Assembly (NCBI RefSeq): GCF_045862745.1
Contig: NZ_BQXN01000003.1
Location: 1 to 64,000 of the forward strand
Length of the DNA stretch: 64,000 bases
Source: Furfurilactobacillus entadae
GTDB lineage: Bacteria > Bacillota > Bacilli > Lactobacillales > Lactobacillaceae
Direction: 5' to 3'
The translations under genes and the position numbers were made by a program. Each line of letters opens with the position of its first letter. The first letter of the stretch is position 1. The notes under the pieces were generated by a model. It had not been told where the DNA came from and ran no database searches. It worked only from the letters and a program-made list of their open reading frames with translations. Shown here one piece after another: positions 36,635 through 46,159 of this stretch.

Positions 36635-38479
36635 TTAGTCGCGGGCAGCAGCCTTACGACGCTTAGCAGCCTTTTCACGCGCGTTTGTTTCCAAAATTTG
36701 TTTCCGCAAACGAACGTTTTCTGGTGTGATTTCACAGTATTCGTCTTCGTTCAAGAATTCGAGTGATTCTTCAAGCGTCAAGTGTGTTGGCGTCTTGATT
36801 GAAGCAGTCATATCCTTGTTAGAAGAACGCACGTTAGTCATGTTCTTACCCTTGGTAACGTTAACCGAAATGTCGTTTTCACGACTGTTTTGACCAACGA
36901 TCATCCCTTCGTACACAGTGGTACCTGGGTCGATGAACAACTGTCCACGATCTTCAACACCCATCATGGCATAAGTTGTGGCTTTCCCTTGGTTAATTGA
37001 AACTAAGGTTCCGTTCCGACGACCAGGGTTCCAGTTCTTGATTACTGGCATGTACTTTTCAAAGGTGTGGTTCATAATTCCGTAACCACGCGTCATTGAT
37101 AAGAATTCAGTGGAGTAACCAATCAGCCCACGTGAAGGGGCCAAGAATTCCAACCGTGTTTGACCGTTACCAGTGTTTTCCATGTTCTTCATTTCACCCT
37201 TACGTTGTGAAAGCGTATCGATGATTGAACCAACATATTCTTCTGGTGTGTCAATTTGAACGGCTTCAAATGGTTCTTCCATTGTGCCATCAATTTCACG
37301 GTAGATAACTTCTGGACGTGAAGCTTGTAATTCATACCCTTCACGACGCAATGTTTCGATCAGAATTGACAAATGCAATTCCCCACGACCTGAAACCATC
37401 CATGCATCTGGTTCATCCGTGTCATCAACACGCAATGAAACATCAGTATGAAGTTCTTGCTTCAACCGTGTTTCAAGTTGACGCGTCGTTACGAACTTAC
37501 CTTCTTGGCCGGCCAATGGTGAATCATTTGTCCGGAATAACATTTGCAGCGTTGGTTCGTCGATCCGAAGAACTGGCAATGCTTCTTGGTGATCTTGTGG
37601 TGTCACAGTTTCCCCGACGTTGATTTCTTCCATCCCTGAAACGGCAATCAAGTCACCAGCTTTGGCTTCGTTAACTTCAACCCGTTGCAACCCAATGAAC
37701 CCGTATAACTTCGTAACACGGAAGTTTTGCGTTGTTCCATCAAGCTTCATAACGGTAACACTGTCACCAACCTTGATCTTCCCACGGAAAATCCGGCCGA
37801 TCCCGATCCGACCAACGAAGTCGTTGTAGTCCAGCAAGGCAACTTGGAATTGTAATGGTTCGTCTTCGTTGTCAATTGGTGCTGGAATGGTCTTCAAGAT
37901 GGTGTCGAATATTGGTTGCATCGTGTGTTCTTGTGAAGCCAAGTCGTCACTGTATGATGACGTCCCGTTCATGGCTGATGCATATAACACTGGGAATTCC
38001 AGTTGTTCTTCATCAGCACCTAATTCGATGAACAAATCAAGCACTTCGTCCACGACTTCAGCAGGCCGTGAACCTTCACGGTCAACCTTGTTGATGACAA
38101 CGATTGGTGTTAAGTGTTGTTCCAAAGCCTTCTTCAGCACGAACCGTGTTTGTGGCATCGTTCCTTCGTAGGCATCGACAATCAACAGCACACCGTCAAC
38201 CATCTTCATAACCCGCTCAACTTCACCACCGAAGTCCGCGTGTCCTGGGGTGTCCAAAATGTTGATTTGCTTGTCGCCGTACTTAACCGCCGTGTTCTTT
38301 GACAAGATCGTGATCCCACGTTCTTGTTCAATGGCGTTCGTATCCATGGCCCGATCAGCAATTTCAGTATGTGAATCCAGTGTATCTGATTGCTTCAGCA
38401 TTTCATTAACCAGCGTCGTCTTACCGTGGTCGACGTGGGCAATGATGGCAATGTTACGAATATCGTCTCTAGTTTTCAA
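36635..38479 (-). CDS. typA: Ribosome-associated translational GTPase TypA/BipA
   Basis: A 614-residue elongation-factor-like GTPase important for ribosome assembly at low temperature. It has IAHVDHGKTTL, DTPGHADFGG and NKVDR motifs, EF-G-like domains and the BipA C-terminus. I prefer the TTG at 38479 (LKTRDDIRN...) because GAAGGGAAG sits just upstream. The ATG at 38497 has no ribosome site, and its codons would overlap the Shine-Dalgarno sequence. Confidence 0.93.
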   Translation of the reverse strand: MKTRDDIRNIAIIAHVDHGKTTLVNEMLKQSDTLDSHTEIADRAMDTNAIEQERGITILSKNTAVKYGDKQINILDTPGHADFGGEVERVMKMVDGVLLIVDAYEGTMPQTRFVLKKALEQHLTPIVVINKVDREGSRPAEVVDEVLDLFIELGADEEQLEFPVLYASAMNGTSSYSDDLASQEHTMQPIFDTILKTIPAPIDNEDEPLQFQVALLDYNDFVGRIGIGRIFRGKIKVGDSVTVMKLDGTTQNFRVTKLYGFIGLQRVEVNEAKAGDLIAVSGMEEINVGETVTPQDHQEALPVLRIDEPTLQMLFRTNDSPLAGQEGKFVTTRQLETRLKQELHTDVSLRVDDTDEPDAWMVSGRGELHLSILIETLRREGYELQASRPEVIYREIDGTMEEPFEAVQIDTPEEYVGSIIDTLSQRKGEMKNMENTGNGQTRLEFLAPSRGLIGYSTEFLSMTRGYGIMNHTFEKYMPVIKNWNPGRRNGTLVSINQGKATTYAMMGVEDRGQLFIDPGTTVYEGMIVGQNSRENDISVNVTKGKNMTNVRSSNKDMTASIKTPTHLTLEESLEFLNEDEYCEITPENVRLRKQILETNAREKAAKRRKAAARD

Positions 38480-38552
38480 AGTGTAACTTCCCTTCATTTT
38501 TAAATCATTAATTTATTAAACGCAGCTGCCTCTACCGGCCCCGCAAGGCCGC

Positions 38553-38581
38553 AAAAAAACTGTGACCTCGTATGTCACAGT
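38553..38581 (-). terminator. Terminator of the LDH-like / UPF0223 / inositol-phosphatase unit
   Basis: ACTGTGAC-N7-GTCACAGT with seven T on the minus strand. Confidence 0.9.
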
Positions 38582-38587
38582 CCGACA

Positions 38588-39367
38588 TCACGCCGTTTGC
38601 ATTGCAACAATCATTTGTTGCGCCTGCTTCGTAGCTACTAATACAACGCCATATGATAGCACAGCCGGCGTTTGGCCGTCAACTGTCGACACAACTAAGC
38701 CTAACTCTTCGGCCAGAACTCGCCCCGTCGCAAAATCCCATGGTCGGAGGTACGAAATGTAGCAAACGTGTTGGCCCAAAAGGACCCGGGTAAAGGCAAT
38801 TCCAGCGCTGCCAATCATGCGCATCCCTAAACTTGTTTCGGCAATTTCTTGCATGTGGTTCACATCGTGTTGAACCAGTGGTCCTGATAATCCAGCCAGT
38901 CCCTCGGTCAAGGGAAGATTTTCTGGTGCCGACAAACGCTCGTCATTCACCCACACACCAACGTTTTTACCACCATGAAACAACCGGTCCCCCGTAACAT
39001 CACAAAGCCAAGCCGCCTGGCCCACACCATCAACATACAACGATAACATGATGGCAAAGTCTGTGCGTTCTTTAATAAAGTTCATGGTGCCATCCAGCGG
39101 GTCAATGATCCACACCCGGCCAGAAAGATCGGTAACGTCATCACCCAACCCTTCTTCACCAAGAATTTGGGCCGTTGGATCAGCCGAACGAATGTGTTCA
39201 ACAAATTGGCGTTCGTTTTCTTTATCGACCTGCGTTACAAGGTCACGACGGCCGGATTTTTCCTCAACGTCAAGCCGCTGATCAAAATGCCTTAAAATAT
39301 TTTCACGTGCTTCTTTAATCCAGCCACTAACCGGTTCATCCCATTGAGAAAATTCTGACTGTTCCAC
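38588..39367 (-). CDS. Inositol monophosphatase family protein
   Basis: A 259-residue Mg-dependent phosphatase fold (IMPase/CysQ/FBPase). Metal motifs: GEEGLG, WIIDPLDGTMNFI and the late WDFATG. The true substrate in lactobacilli is not known. 3'-phosphoadenosine phosphate or sugar phosphates are possible. GTG start after AAGGGG. It is the last gene of a three-gene unit with UPF0223 and the LDH-like gene. Confidence 0.9.
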   Translation of the reverse strand: MEQSEFSQWDEPVSGWIKEARENILRHFDQRLDVEEKSGRRDLVTQVDKENERQFVEHIRSADPTAQILGEEGLGDDVTDLSGRVWIIDPLDGTMNFIKERTDFAIMLSLYVDGVGQAAWLCDVTGDRLFHGGKNVGVWVNDERLSAPENLPLTEGLAGLSGPLVQHDVNHMQEIAETSLGMRMIGSAGIAFTRVLLGQHVCYISYLRPWDFATGRVLAEELGLVVSTVDGQTPAVLSYGVVLVATKQAQQMIVAMQTA

Positions 39368-39388
39368 GATTCATCGCCCCTTACCTGT

Positions 39389-39673
39389 TTACTGCTGAAT
39401 GACTAACCGCCGTGCATGACTATCAGCCGCTTGTTTCATCGTTTGATAAATGCTGATGCCCGTTTGTTGACTCAACTGTCGGTCGAGCTGACGTTGCTCC
39501 CCTTTAGCAGGGATCACCGTCCGAAACGCATTGTACGCCGCTAATAACTGCTCACGGTCAACGCCGCCTTCGTTTGCTTCCAGAACGAGCTCATACAGCT
39601 TTGTCACCGTCACGATTTCATCCGTTGACCACGCTGGGTCAATGGGGAAATCAATATTTTCATTTGTCTTCAC
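39389..39673 (-). CDS. UPF0223 family protein (YktA-like)
   Basis: 94 residues, mostly helical, with the family pattern FPIDPAWSTDEIVTVTKLYELV and VIPAKGEQRQL. Function unknown. It commonly sits beside an inositol-phosphatase gene in Firmicutes, as here. It starts one base after the LDH-like stop. Confidence 0.85.
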   Translation of the reverse strand: MKTNENIDFPIDPAWSTDEIVTVTKLYELVLEANEGGVDREQLLAAYNAFRTVIPAKGEQRQLDRQLSQQTGISIYQTMKQAADSHARRLVIQQ

Positions 39674-39674
39674 G

Positions 39675-40610
39675 TTACGCCTCCTGTCCTAGCCCACCAG
39701 TTTCAATGTTATGTGTTGCTTCACGAACGACATCACTAATGTCGTCAAGTTCGCGTTGCTCCACATCTGAATACGTCACATCAACCAATTTTGACACGCC
39801 GGCCGCATTCAACCGAACCGGCGTGCTCAACGGTAAGGTCTGTCCATCCATTGTGGTTAGTAAGTTCGTCAGTGTCCCAACAAGTGGCCGTTCCAAGAAT
39901 AGTCCTTGGATCACCCGAATCACCGCTTGTGCCCGAACCACATCGTTACTGGAAATGACGGCTTCGTTTAACCGTTGCTCAATGTCCCCTAGTTGGGCAG
40001 CATCAAAATTGATGTCCTCGTTTGCCATTAATGAAAGCACCGGAACTGGGCCAACGGTTGACCGACTCCAGGCAACCACGTGCTGACTGGCGATTCCAAT
40101 AACATAGGCGTGTAACGCCGTTAAGTTAACGTTAAACGCTTTGGCTAACGTCGTTGTTAAAATGTGGGAATGGGCCAACGTGCCGATCCCAATACAGTTA
40201 GCGGCGCTAATCCCGGAAAAGCGCTGTGCAAAGTACGTTAATAAGCCATCATATTGCCCAGCAACCACGATTTTTCCCGTAAAGCCCTGCGCCATCGCTT
40301 CACGCATCAATTCACGAATCACCGGCAAACTGGCTGCCAGCGTCTCATCACGCGATGCTTCTGGTGCCAGTGCAACAACATCCCCGATAACGATTGCATC
40401 TGCCGTTACTAAATCCGTTGCGGTTCCCGTTGTTAAATCAACGTTCATACTGCTGGCACCAGCAACCCGGGCTGCCTCCAACTGTTGCGCCGTTGTTGCA
40501 TCCGCCGAGTCCATTACAGCAACCGTCATTGCTTCGTTTAGCATCAGCAACGACGTGACCAGTGTTTCATTAAACGATCCCGTTCCGTACACCACTATTT
40601 TAGGTTTCAT
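39675..40610 (-). CDS. Lactate/malate dehydrogenase superfamily protein lacking the catalytic residues
   Basis: A 311-residue protein alignable along its length with L-lactate / L-2-hydroxyisocaproate dehydrogenases: Rossmann start IVVYGTGSFNE, then IGIGTLAHSHILTTTLAKAF in place of GSGTSLDTARFRQSIAEM, and HAYVIGIASQHVVAWS in place of HAYIMGEHGDTEFPVWS. The catalytic His, its partner Asp and the substrate-binding Arg all appear replaced. The frame is intact, so it may be a binding or regulatory protein rather than an active enzyme. It lies just downstream of the PDH operon with its own promoter (40693-40720). Confidence 0.78.
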   Translation of the reverse strand: MKPKIVVYGTGSFNETLVTSLLMLNEAMTVAVMDSADATTAQQLEAARVAGASSMNVDLTTGTATDLVTADAIVIGDVVALAPEASRDETLAASLPVIRELMREAMAQGFTGKIVVAGQYDGLLTYFAQRFSGISAANCIGIGTLAHSHILTTTLAKAFNVNLTALHAYVIGIASQHVVAWSRSTVGPVPVLSLMANEDINFDAAQLGDIEQRLNEAVISSNDVVRAQAVIRVIQGLFLERPLVGTLTNLLTTMDGQTLPLSTPVRLNAAGVSKLVDVTYSDVEQRELDDISDVVREATHNIETGGLGQEA

Positions 40611-40692
40611 AAAACCATCCCTTATTTGACTTATTCAAGCCCGCGAATTCACATCGCGTACCCCCAGATTAAGGTGCAATCAGTTATAAGTA

Positions 40693-40720
40693 ATTTTACC
40701 CAAGCCGCCCCGAATAGCAA
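40693..40720 (-). promoter_or_regulatory. Promoter of the LDH-like gene
   Basis: Minus strand -35 TTGCTA (40715-40720), 16-base spacer, -10 TAAAAT (40693-40698). Confidence 0.65.
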
Positions 40721-40796
40721 GTGATCCCGCCATTAAACCACGTTATTCACGCCAATTTTGTCACTTATTGTTGACTCAAAACGACTCGCGGCCACA

Positions 40797-40825
40797 AAAA
40801 AAGATGCCGTTACCGACATCTTTTT
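40797..40825 (-). terminator. Terminator of the PDH operon
   Basis: AAAAAGATG / CATCTTTTT hairpin right after lpdA, with a T run on the minus strand. Confidence 0.85.
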
Positions 40826-40837
40826 GAGCGTCATTTT

Positions 40838-42265
40838 TTAAACGTGAGTTGGGAAACCGATCGCAATATCAGCAGCTTCTGCAATTGGTTCACTCAACGT
40901 TGGGTGTGGATGAATGGTCAACGCCACATCCTCAGCGTTCATGTGTGAGTTAACGGCTAAACTTAATTCAGCAATTAAATCACTGGCGTCTGGGCCAACC
41001 ACTTGGGCACCAACGATGGTGTTATCATCCTTGGTTGTCACTAAGCGAACAAACCCATCTGCTTCATCCATAGAAACGGCCCGCGCATTCCCAGCAAATG
41101 GGAATTTCGCCGTTGCAACATTTAAGCCGGCTTCCTTCGCTTCTGCTTGGGTGTACCCAACAGAGGCTAACTCTGGATCAGCAAAACAAACGGCTGGGAC
41201 GCTTACGTAATCATTGGCAGTATGTTGGCCGGCAATGGCACCAACGGCCACTTTTGCGTTAAAGAAGGCCTTATGTGCCAACGCTGGTCCGTTATTGACA
41301 ATATCACCGATCGCATAAATGTGTGGTGAGGCTGTCCGGCCCTGATCGTCAACGTCAACAAAACCACGTTTGTCGAGCTTAACGTCCGTAAATTCTAACC
41401 CAAGGTTATCCGTGTTTGGTTTCCGGCCAACCGTGACCATGCAGTAATCCGCCTTTAACGTCTTTGCAGCGCCGTCCACTTCATACGTTACTGTAACGGA
41501 ACCGTCGTCTTGTTCTGACTTCTTCGCCATGGCATTCGTCACAACATCAACGTTCTTCACCTTCAAGTTCTTCAGAACAACGGCAACCATGTCTTTTTCA
41601 AAGTTAGGCAGGATGGATGGTGTTCCTTCAAGGATGGTGACATGGGCGCCCAAGTTGGCGTAAGCACCAGCTAATTCAGTCCCCACGTAACCACCACCAA
41701 TAACAACCAATTCCTTAGGGATTTCTGGCAGGTTTAACCCACCAGTTGAATCCACAACACGACCTTCAAATTTAAAGTTAGGAATTTCAACAGGACGTGA
41801 ACCAGACGCGATGATCAAGTCTTTAAACGCAATCGTCCGGCCAGTGTCACGGCTCATGAATTGCTTTGGACCTGGTGCGATGACCCGTAATTGGGTATCA
41901 CTATCAAGTGTTGCTTCCCCACGGATCACTTCAACCTTGTGCTTTTTCAGCAACATGGCAACCCCACTCGTCATGCGGTCAACCACTTTAGTTTGTTTCC
42001 ATTCTTGCGTTTTAGCGAAGTCGATTTTGGCACCCGTACTTGTGATCCCGTACGTTTCAGCACCCTTAGCTTCTTGCAAACGGTGACCAGCTTGAATTAA
42101 AGCTTTTGATGGCACACAGCCGACGTTTAAACAGACACCACCAAGCGTTTCAGACTGTTCGATCACCGTAACTTGTTGACCCAATTCTGCTGCACGAATG
42201 GCAGCAACATACCCACCAGGGCCAGCACCAATGATTACTGTTTCCTTTTGTTCTACATCAGCCAT
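40838..42265 (-). CDS. lpdA: Dihydrolipoyl dehydrogenase (E3)
   Basis: A 475-residue FAD flavoprotein that reoxidises dihydrolipoamide with NAD. FAD loop GAGPGGYVAA, redox disulfide GGVCLNVGCVPSK, NAD loop GGGYVGTELA, and C-terminal His-Glu pair in HPHPTLSE. Last gene of the pdh operon. The ribosome site is GGAGGG. Confidence 0.96.
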   Translation of the reverse strand: MADVEQKETVIIGAGPGGYVAAIRAAELGQQVTVIEQSETLGGVCLNVGCVPSKALIQAGHRLQEAKGAETYGITSTGAKIDFAKTQEWKQTKVVDRMTSGVAMLLKKHKVEVIRGEATLDSDTQLRVIAPGPKQFMSRDTGRTIAFKDLIIASGSRPVEIPNFKFEGRVVDSTGGLNLPEIPKELVVIGGGYVGTELAGAYANLGAHVTILEGTPSILPNFEKDMVAVVLKNLKVKNVDVVTNAMAKKSEQDDGSVTVTYEVDGAAKTLKADYCMVTVGRKPNTDNLGLEFTDVKLDKRGFVDVDDQGRTASPHIYAIGDIVNNGPALAHKAFFNAKVAVGAIAGQHTANDYVSVPAVCFADPELASVGYTQAEAKEAGLNVATAKFPFAGNARAVSMDEADGFVRLVTTKDDNTIVGAQVVGPDASDLIAELSLAVNSHMNAEDVALTIHPHPTLSEPIAEAADIAIGFPTHV

Positions 42266-42272
42266 TATTCAA

Positions 42273-43583
42273 TCATCCCTCCATTAACAGCATGTCTGGG
42301 TCGTGCAATAATTGCTTCAACTCATTCAGCGCACGTTGAGCAGTTGCACCATCGATCAAACGGTGATCGTAACTCAAGGACAGCTTTAACATGTTTCCGA
42401 TAACGATTTCGCCATCTTCGTTGACAATTGGTTCCTTCGCGATCTTACCAACACCCAAAATGGCAACTTCTGGGTAGTTGATGACTGGTGTAAACCAACC
42501 ACCACCGATTGACCCAACGTTACTGATGGTGATGGAACCACCACTCATTTCGTCAGCGGACAGCTTGTTTTCTTGGGCCTTTTGCGTATTGTCCGTAATT
42601 TCCTTGGCAATCGCAAACATGCCTTTAGAATCCGCATTCTTAACGTTTGGTACATACAAACCGTGATCTGTATCAGTTGCAATCCCGATGTTGTAGTAGT
42701 GTTTGTAAACAATTTCCTGCGTGCTGTCATCAATGGATGCGTTCAGCGTTGGGAAGTCCTTCAAAACGGCAACTAAGGCTTTGGCAATGTATGGCAGGAA
42801 GGTCAAATGAATGTCGCGGTCTGCGGCAGCAGCCTTGTACTTCTTCCGGTTTGCCATCAAAGCCGTTACATCAACATCATCAAATGACGTAACGTGTGGT
42901 GCAGTGTGCTTAGACGTTACCATGGCCTTAGCAATGGCTTTCCGCGTCATTGACATTGGTTCACGCGTTTCAAGGTCAGGCGTTGCAGAAACGTATGGCT
43001 TAATTGGTGCAGCAGCCGTGTCACTCGCAGGCACTGGTACGGCTGGTGTTGCTGGCGCAGCAGCTGGTGCAACGCCACCATTCTTCGCAGCGTCAACGTC
43101 AGTCTTCAAGACCTGACCATGCTTACCAGATGCAGCGACCAAGGTAATGTCCACGTTGTTGTCACGAGCATATTGCCGAACTGATGGCATTGCCAAAACA
43201 AGTTTGTTTGGATCGCTCAAAACTGGGTTGGCACTGGTTGGTGCAGCAGGTGCTGCCGGTGCTTCTGCAACAGGTGCAGCTGGCGCTGGCGTTTCTGCTG
43301 GTGCAGCTGGTGCTTCAGCCGGTGTGTCATCACCAGTATCAGCAGAGCCATCATCAATTTCGACCAGGACATCACCAATCTTGGCTGTTTCTCCTGCTTG
43401 CATAAAGATTTTTTTGACGGTTCCAGAAACAGGTGATGGTAATTCAGAAACAGACTTATCGTTTTGGATTTCCACTAAGGTTTCGTCTTCAGCAACCTTG
43501 TCGCCTTCTTTAACATCCCAAGCGGCAATTTCACCTTCGGCCATCCCTTCACCAAGTTCTGGTAGTTTGAATTTATAGGACAT
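42273..43583 (-). CDS. pdhC: Pyruvate dehydrogenase E2, dihydrolipoamide acetyltransferase
   Basis: 436 residues. A single lipoyl domain (1-80, lipoyl Lys in QNDKSVSE), an Ala/Pro-rich hinge (about 90-125), a peripheral-subunit-binding domain (about 130-168) and a catalytic domain ending with YDHRLIDGA (catalytic His). It transfers acetyl groups to CoA and forms the core of the complex. ATG 43583 with AAAGGAAG upstream is preferred to the longer frame. Long open frames on the opposite strand are composition artefacts of the Ala-rich hinge. Confidence 0.95.
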   Translation of the reverse strand: MSYKFKLPELGEGMAEGEIAAWDVKEGDKVAEDETLVEIQNDKSVSELPSPVSGTVKKIFMQAGETAKIGDVLVEIDDGSADTGDDTPAEAPAAPAETPAPAAPVAEAPAAPAAPTSANPVLSDPNKLVLAMPSVRQYARDNNVDITLVAASGKHGQVLKTDVDAAKNGGVAPAAAPATPAVPVPASDTAAAPIKPYVSATPDLETREPMSMTRKAIAKAMVTSKHTAPHVTSFDDVDVTALMANRKKYKAAAADRDIHLTFLPYIAKALVAVLKDFPTLNASIDDSTQEIVYKHYYNIGIATDTDHGLYVPNVKNADSKGMFAIAKEITDNTQKAQENKLSADEMSGGSITISNVGSIGGGWFTPVINYPEVAILGVGKIAKEPIVNEDGEIVIGNMLKLSLSYDHRLIDGATAQRALNELKQLLHDPDMLLMEG

Positions 43584-43657
43584 GGAAAATCTTCCTTTCA
43601 TCGAATTAACAGGTCAATGCCTGTTTGATCGTTTAAACGATCATGATCAGGACCAGA

Positions 43658-44635
43658 TTAGTACGTAAGCACTTCGCGAACCTTAGTTTCAATTTCGGCA
43701 GCGTCTGGAATCCAGTCGTCTTCAGCCAGTGCAAATGGATAAACGCTGTCTGGTGCGGCAACCCGGCCAATTGGAGCGTCCAATGACATGATGGCATTCT
43801 CAGCAATGTCAGACACAACGGTTGCGCCGACCCCTGCCATGCGTTGTGCTTCTTGAACAACAACAACGTGGTGTGTCTTGTCAACAGACTTAAAGATCGT
43901 TTCTGTGTCGATTGGTGACAGTGAAACTAAGTCGATAACTTCAACAGAAATCTTTTCCTCAGCTAACTTATCAGCAACCTTCAGTGCTTCGTTCACTTCA
44001 GCACTGTACGCAACAACGGTAACATCCGTTCCTTCACGCACAATTTTAGCCTTATCCAACGGAACCGTGTACTTACCATCTGGCACATCAGCCTTCATGG
44101 ACCGGTACAGTTTCAAGTTTTCCATGAACAATACAGGGTCGTTATTTTCAACTGCGGAAATAATCAAGCCCTTGGCATCATAAGGATTAGATGGTGTTAC
44201 AACCCGTAATCCTGGTACACCAGTAAAGAAGTTTTCCAAGTTATCGGAATGCATTTCAGCGGTATGCGTCCCACCACCAAATGGTGTCCGAATGGTGATT
44301 GGCATGTTCTTTGTGTTACCAAAGCGGAATCGTGTCCGGGCCATTTGACCGGCGATGGAGTCGATTGCTTCAAACGTAAAGCCCATGAATTGGATTTCAG
44401 GGAGTGGGCGCCAGCCAGTTGCAGCTAATCCCATTGCTAATCCTAAAATTCCAGATTCAGCTAATGGTGTATCGAAGACCCGGTCTTCACCATACTTGTC
44501 CTGTAAGCCCTGGGTTGTCCGGAACACACCACCATTTTTCCCGACATCTTCACCGAAGATTAACGTCTTGTCATCGTCGCTTAGGACTTGATCAAGTCCG
44601 TCAGTAATCGCTTGAATATAAGTTTTCGTAGCCAT
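43658..44635 (-). CDS. pdhB: Pyruvate dehydrogenase E1 component, beta subunit
   Basis: 325 residues. It binds thiamine diphosphate together with PdhA. Characteristic blocks are FGEDVGKNGGVFR, LAESGILGLAMGLAATG and PFGGGTHTAEMHSD. It begins two bases after the pdhA stop. Confidence 0.96.
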   Translation of the reverse strand: MATKTYIQAITDGLDQVLSDDDKTLIFGEDVGKNGGVFRTTQGLQDKYGEDRVFDTPLAESGILGLAMGLAATGWRPLPEIQFMGFTFEAIDSIAGQMARTRFRFGNTKNMPITIRTPFGGGTHTAEMHSDNLENFFTGVPGLRVVTPSNPYDAKGLIISAVENNDPVLFMENLKLYRSMKADVPDGKYTVPLDKAKIVREGTDVTVVAYSAEVNEALKVADKLAEEKISVEVIDLVSLSPIDTETIFKSVDKTHHVVVVQEAQRMAGVGATVVSDIAENAIMSLDAPIGRVAAPDSVYPFALAEDDWIPDAAEIETKVREVLTY

Positions 44636-44637
44636 GA

Positions 44638-45756
44638 TTACTTCGACTCCTTTGCTTCAAATTCGGCAATTTGCGCCTTGATGTTCGGAGTTGGTACTTC
44701 GAACGTATTCTTTAACATTTCAACGTTGGTTTGCTTTGGTTCTGCATCCGCAGCCTTCAATGCAGCCTTAAAGTCAGCCTTGCATGCGTCGACATAGTCA
44801 CTTTCTTGTTGATCAGACCATAAGCCCTTATCTGTCAGCACTTTCCGTAACCGAATCAATGGGTCTTCATCATGCCACGGTTTTTCTTCTTCTTTACTCC
44901 GGTAACGCGATGGGTCATCACCAGCGGAACTGTGAGCACCATACCGGTACGTTAAGGTTTCAATTAAGACTGGTCCGTTCCCTGCTGCCGCATAGTCACG
45001 GGCAGCTTTTGAAACAGCGTAAACGGCCAAAACATCCATCCCATCAACTTGAACAGATGGAATTCCGGCAGCGACAGCTTTTTGAGCCAGTGTCTTCGCA
45101 GCTGTTTGCTTTGCACGTGGAACAGAAATGGCAAAACCGTTATTTTGAACAAAGGCAACAAGTGGTGCTTGGAAAGCCCCAGCAAAGTTTAATCCTTCGT
45201 ACGTGTCCCCTTGCGATGTCCCACCATCGCCGGTGTAAACAAAGGCAACGTTTTTTTCCCCGTTCTTTTTAATTCCTAGAGCAGCACCGGCAGCTTCAAC
45301 ATACTGTGCACCGATAATGATCTGTGGCATCCAAGCACGATATTTTTCATCATAAATATTGCCAAGAACATGACCACGTGACCATAAGTACCCTTTTTCA
45401 ACTGAACCACCATGTTGAATTAATTGAGGAAGGTCACGGTAAGCAGGGAATAAGAAGTCTTGGGGTTCAAATGCTGAAACACTCCCCATTTCACTTGCTT
45501 CTTCACCAGCCGTTGGGGCGTAAAAGCCTAACCGACCTTGACGTGAAAAGCTCATTGTTTGTTCATGCAATGCACGTTCCCATACCATTTTCTTCATGAA
45601 ATCAACCAATTGGTCATTGCTGAAACTATCAAAGACCTCTTGATTAACGACTTTGGCAGAACTGTCTAATACTTGCACCGTCTTATAATCACTGCCTTGG
45701 TTATTTTTAATTGCAGCGAAATCGACAATTGCCGTTGATGAATCGTTGTTTGCCAT
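44638..45756 (-). CDS. pdhA: Pyruvate dehydrogenase E1 component, alpha subunit
   Basis: 372 residues. The thiamine diphosphate motif GDGGTSQGD...NFAG...VQNNGFAIS is present, as is the YRYGAHSSAGDDPSRYR phosphorylation-loop region. ATG 45756 has GGGAAGGA 12-17 bases upstream. The longer frame starting at 45798 is rejected. First gene of the operon, with promoter and CcpA site at 45831-45887. Confidence 0.95.
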   Translation of the reverse strand: MANNDSSTAIVDFAAIKNNQGSDYKTVQVLDSSAKVVNQEVFDSFSNDQLVDFMKKMVWERALHEQTMSFSRQGRLGFYAPTAGEEASEMGSVSAFEPQDFLFPAYRDLPQLIQHGGSVEKGYLWSRGHVLGNIYDEKYRAWMPQIIIGAQYVEAAGAALGIKKNGEKNVAFVYTGDGGTSQGDTYEGLNFAGAFQAPLVAFVQNNGFAISVPRAKQTAAKTLAQKAVAAGIPSVQVDGMDVLAVYAVSKAARDYAAAGNGPVLIETLTYRYGAHSSAGDDPSRYRSKEEEKPWHDEDPLIRLRKVLTDKGLWSDQQESDYVDACKADFKAALKAADAEPKQTNVEMLKNTFEVPTPNIKAQIAEFEAKESK

Positions 45757-45830
45757 AATGCACACATTCCTTCCCTTTATCTGATGACAGCTGTTCATTC
45801 GCCCAGTGTCTAATATTTCTCATAAGCAAA

Positions 45831-45845
45831 TGTATGCGCTTTCAT
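45831..45845 (-). promoter_or_regulatory. cre site (CcpA) downstream of the pdh promoter
   Basis: On the minus strand ATGAAAGCGCATACA matches the cre consensus WTGNAANCGNWNNCW at every defined position. It lies 13 bases downstream of the -10, where bound CcpA would block transcription. Confidence 0.8.
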
Positions 45846-45857
45846 CTTTCGTAATTT

Positions 45858-45887
45858 ATTGTACCGCTTTGCAGAATCCGTTTGCAA
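45858..45887 (-). promoter_or_regulatory. pdh operon promoter
   Basis: Minus strand -35 TTGCAA (45882-45887), 18-base spacer, -10 TACAAT (45858-45863). Confidence 0.75.
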
Positions 45888-46128
45888 GGGTTTTCAGCCT
45901 CGTTAATCTGTTCACAATAGATTAGGCAGCCACCTGCGACTTTGTGAAGCTTTCGGACAGTTTTTGCTAAATTTGTCTAACAAATAAACCGTATCCGCGT
46001 CAGGTCACGATTTTTACTCTTTTCTTTGAACGGTTAACAGGTCTCAACCATTTCTTTCATCCCTTTCCATTTTCACAAGCATCCCCAAACCAGCCGTGAA
46101 TCACCCACTAATTCAACTGAAAATTACG

Positions 46129-46159
46129 GTGAAACAATCCGCATTGTTTGTTGTTTCAC
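46129..46159. repeat. Inverted repeat GTGAAACAA upstream of def
   Basis: Nine-base perfect arms separated by 13 bases. A candidate operator. No regulator gene is next to it. Confidence 0.4.

Noticed and set aside
43147..43578. Open frame of 143 codons on the plus strand, Ala/Gly-rich
   Set aside because: It is the antisense shadow of the Ala/Pro-rich linker of pdhC and has no ribosome site or independent homology.
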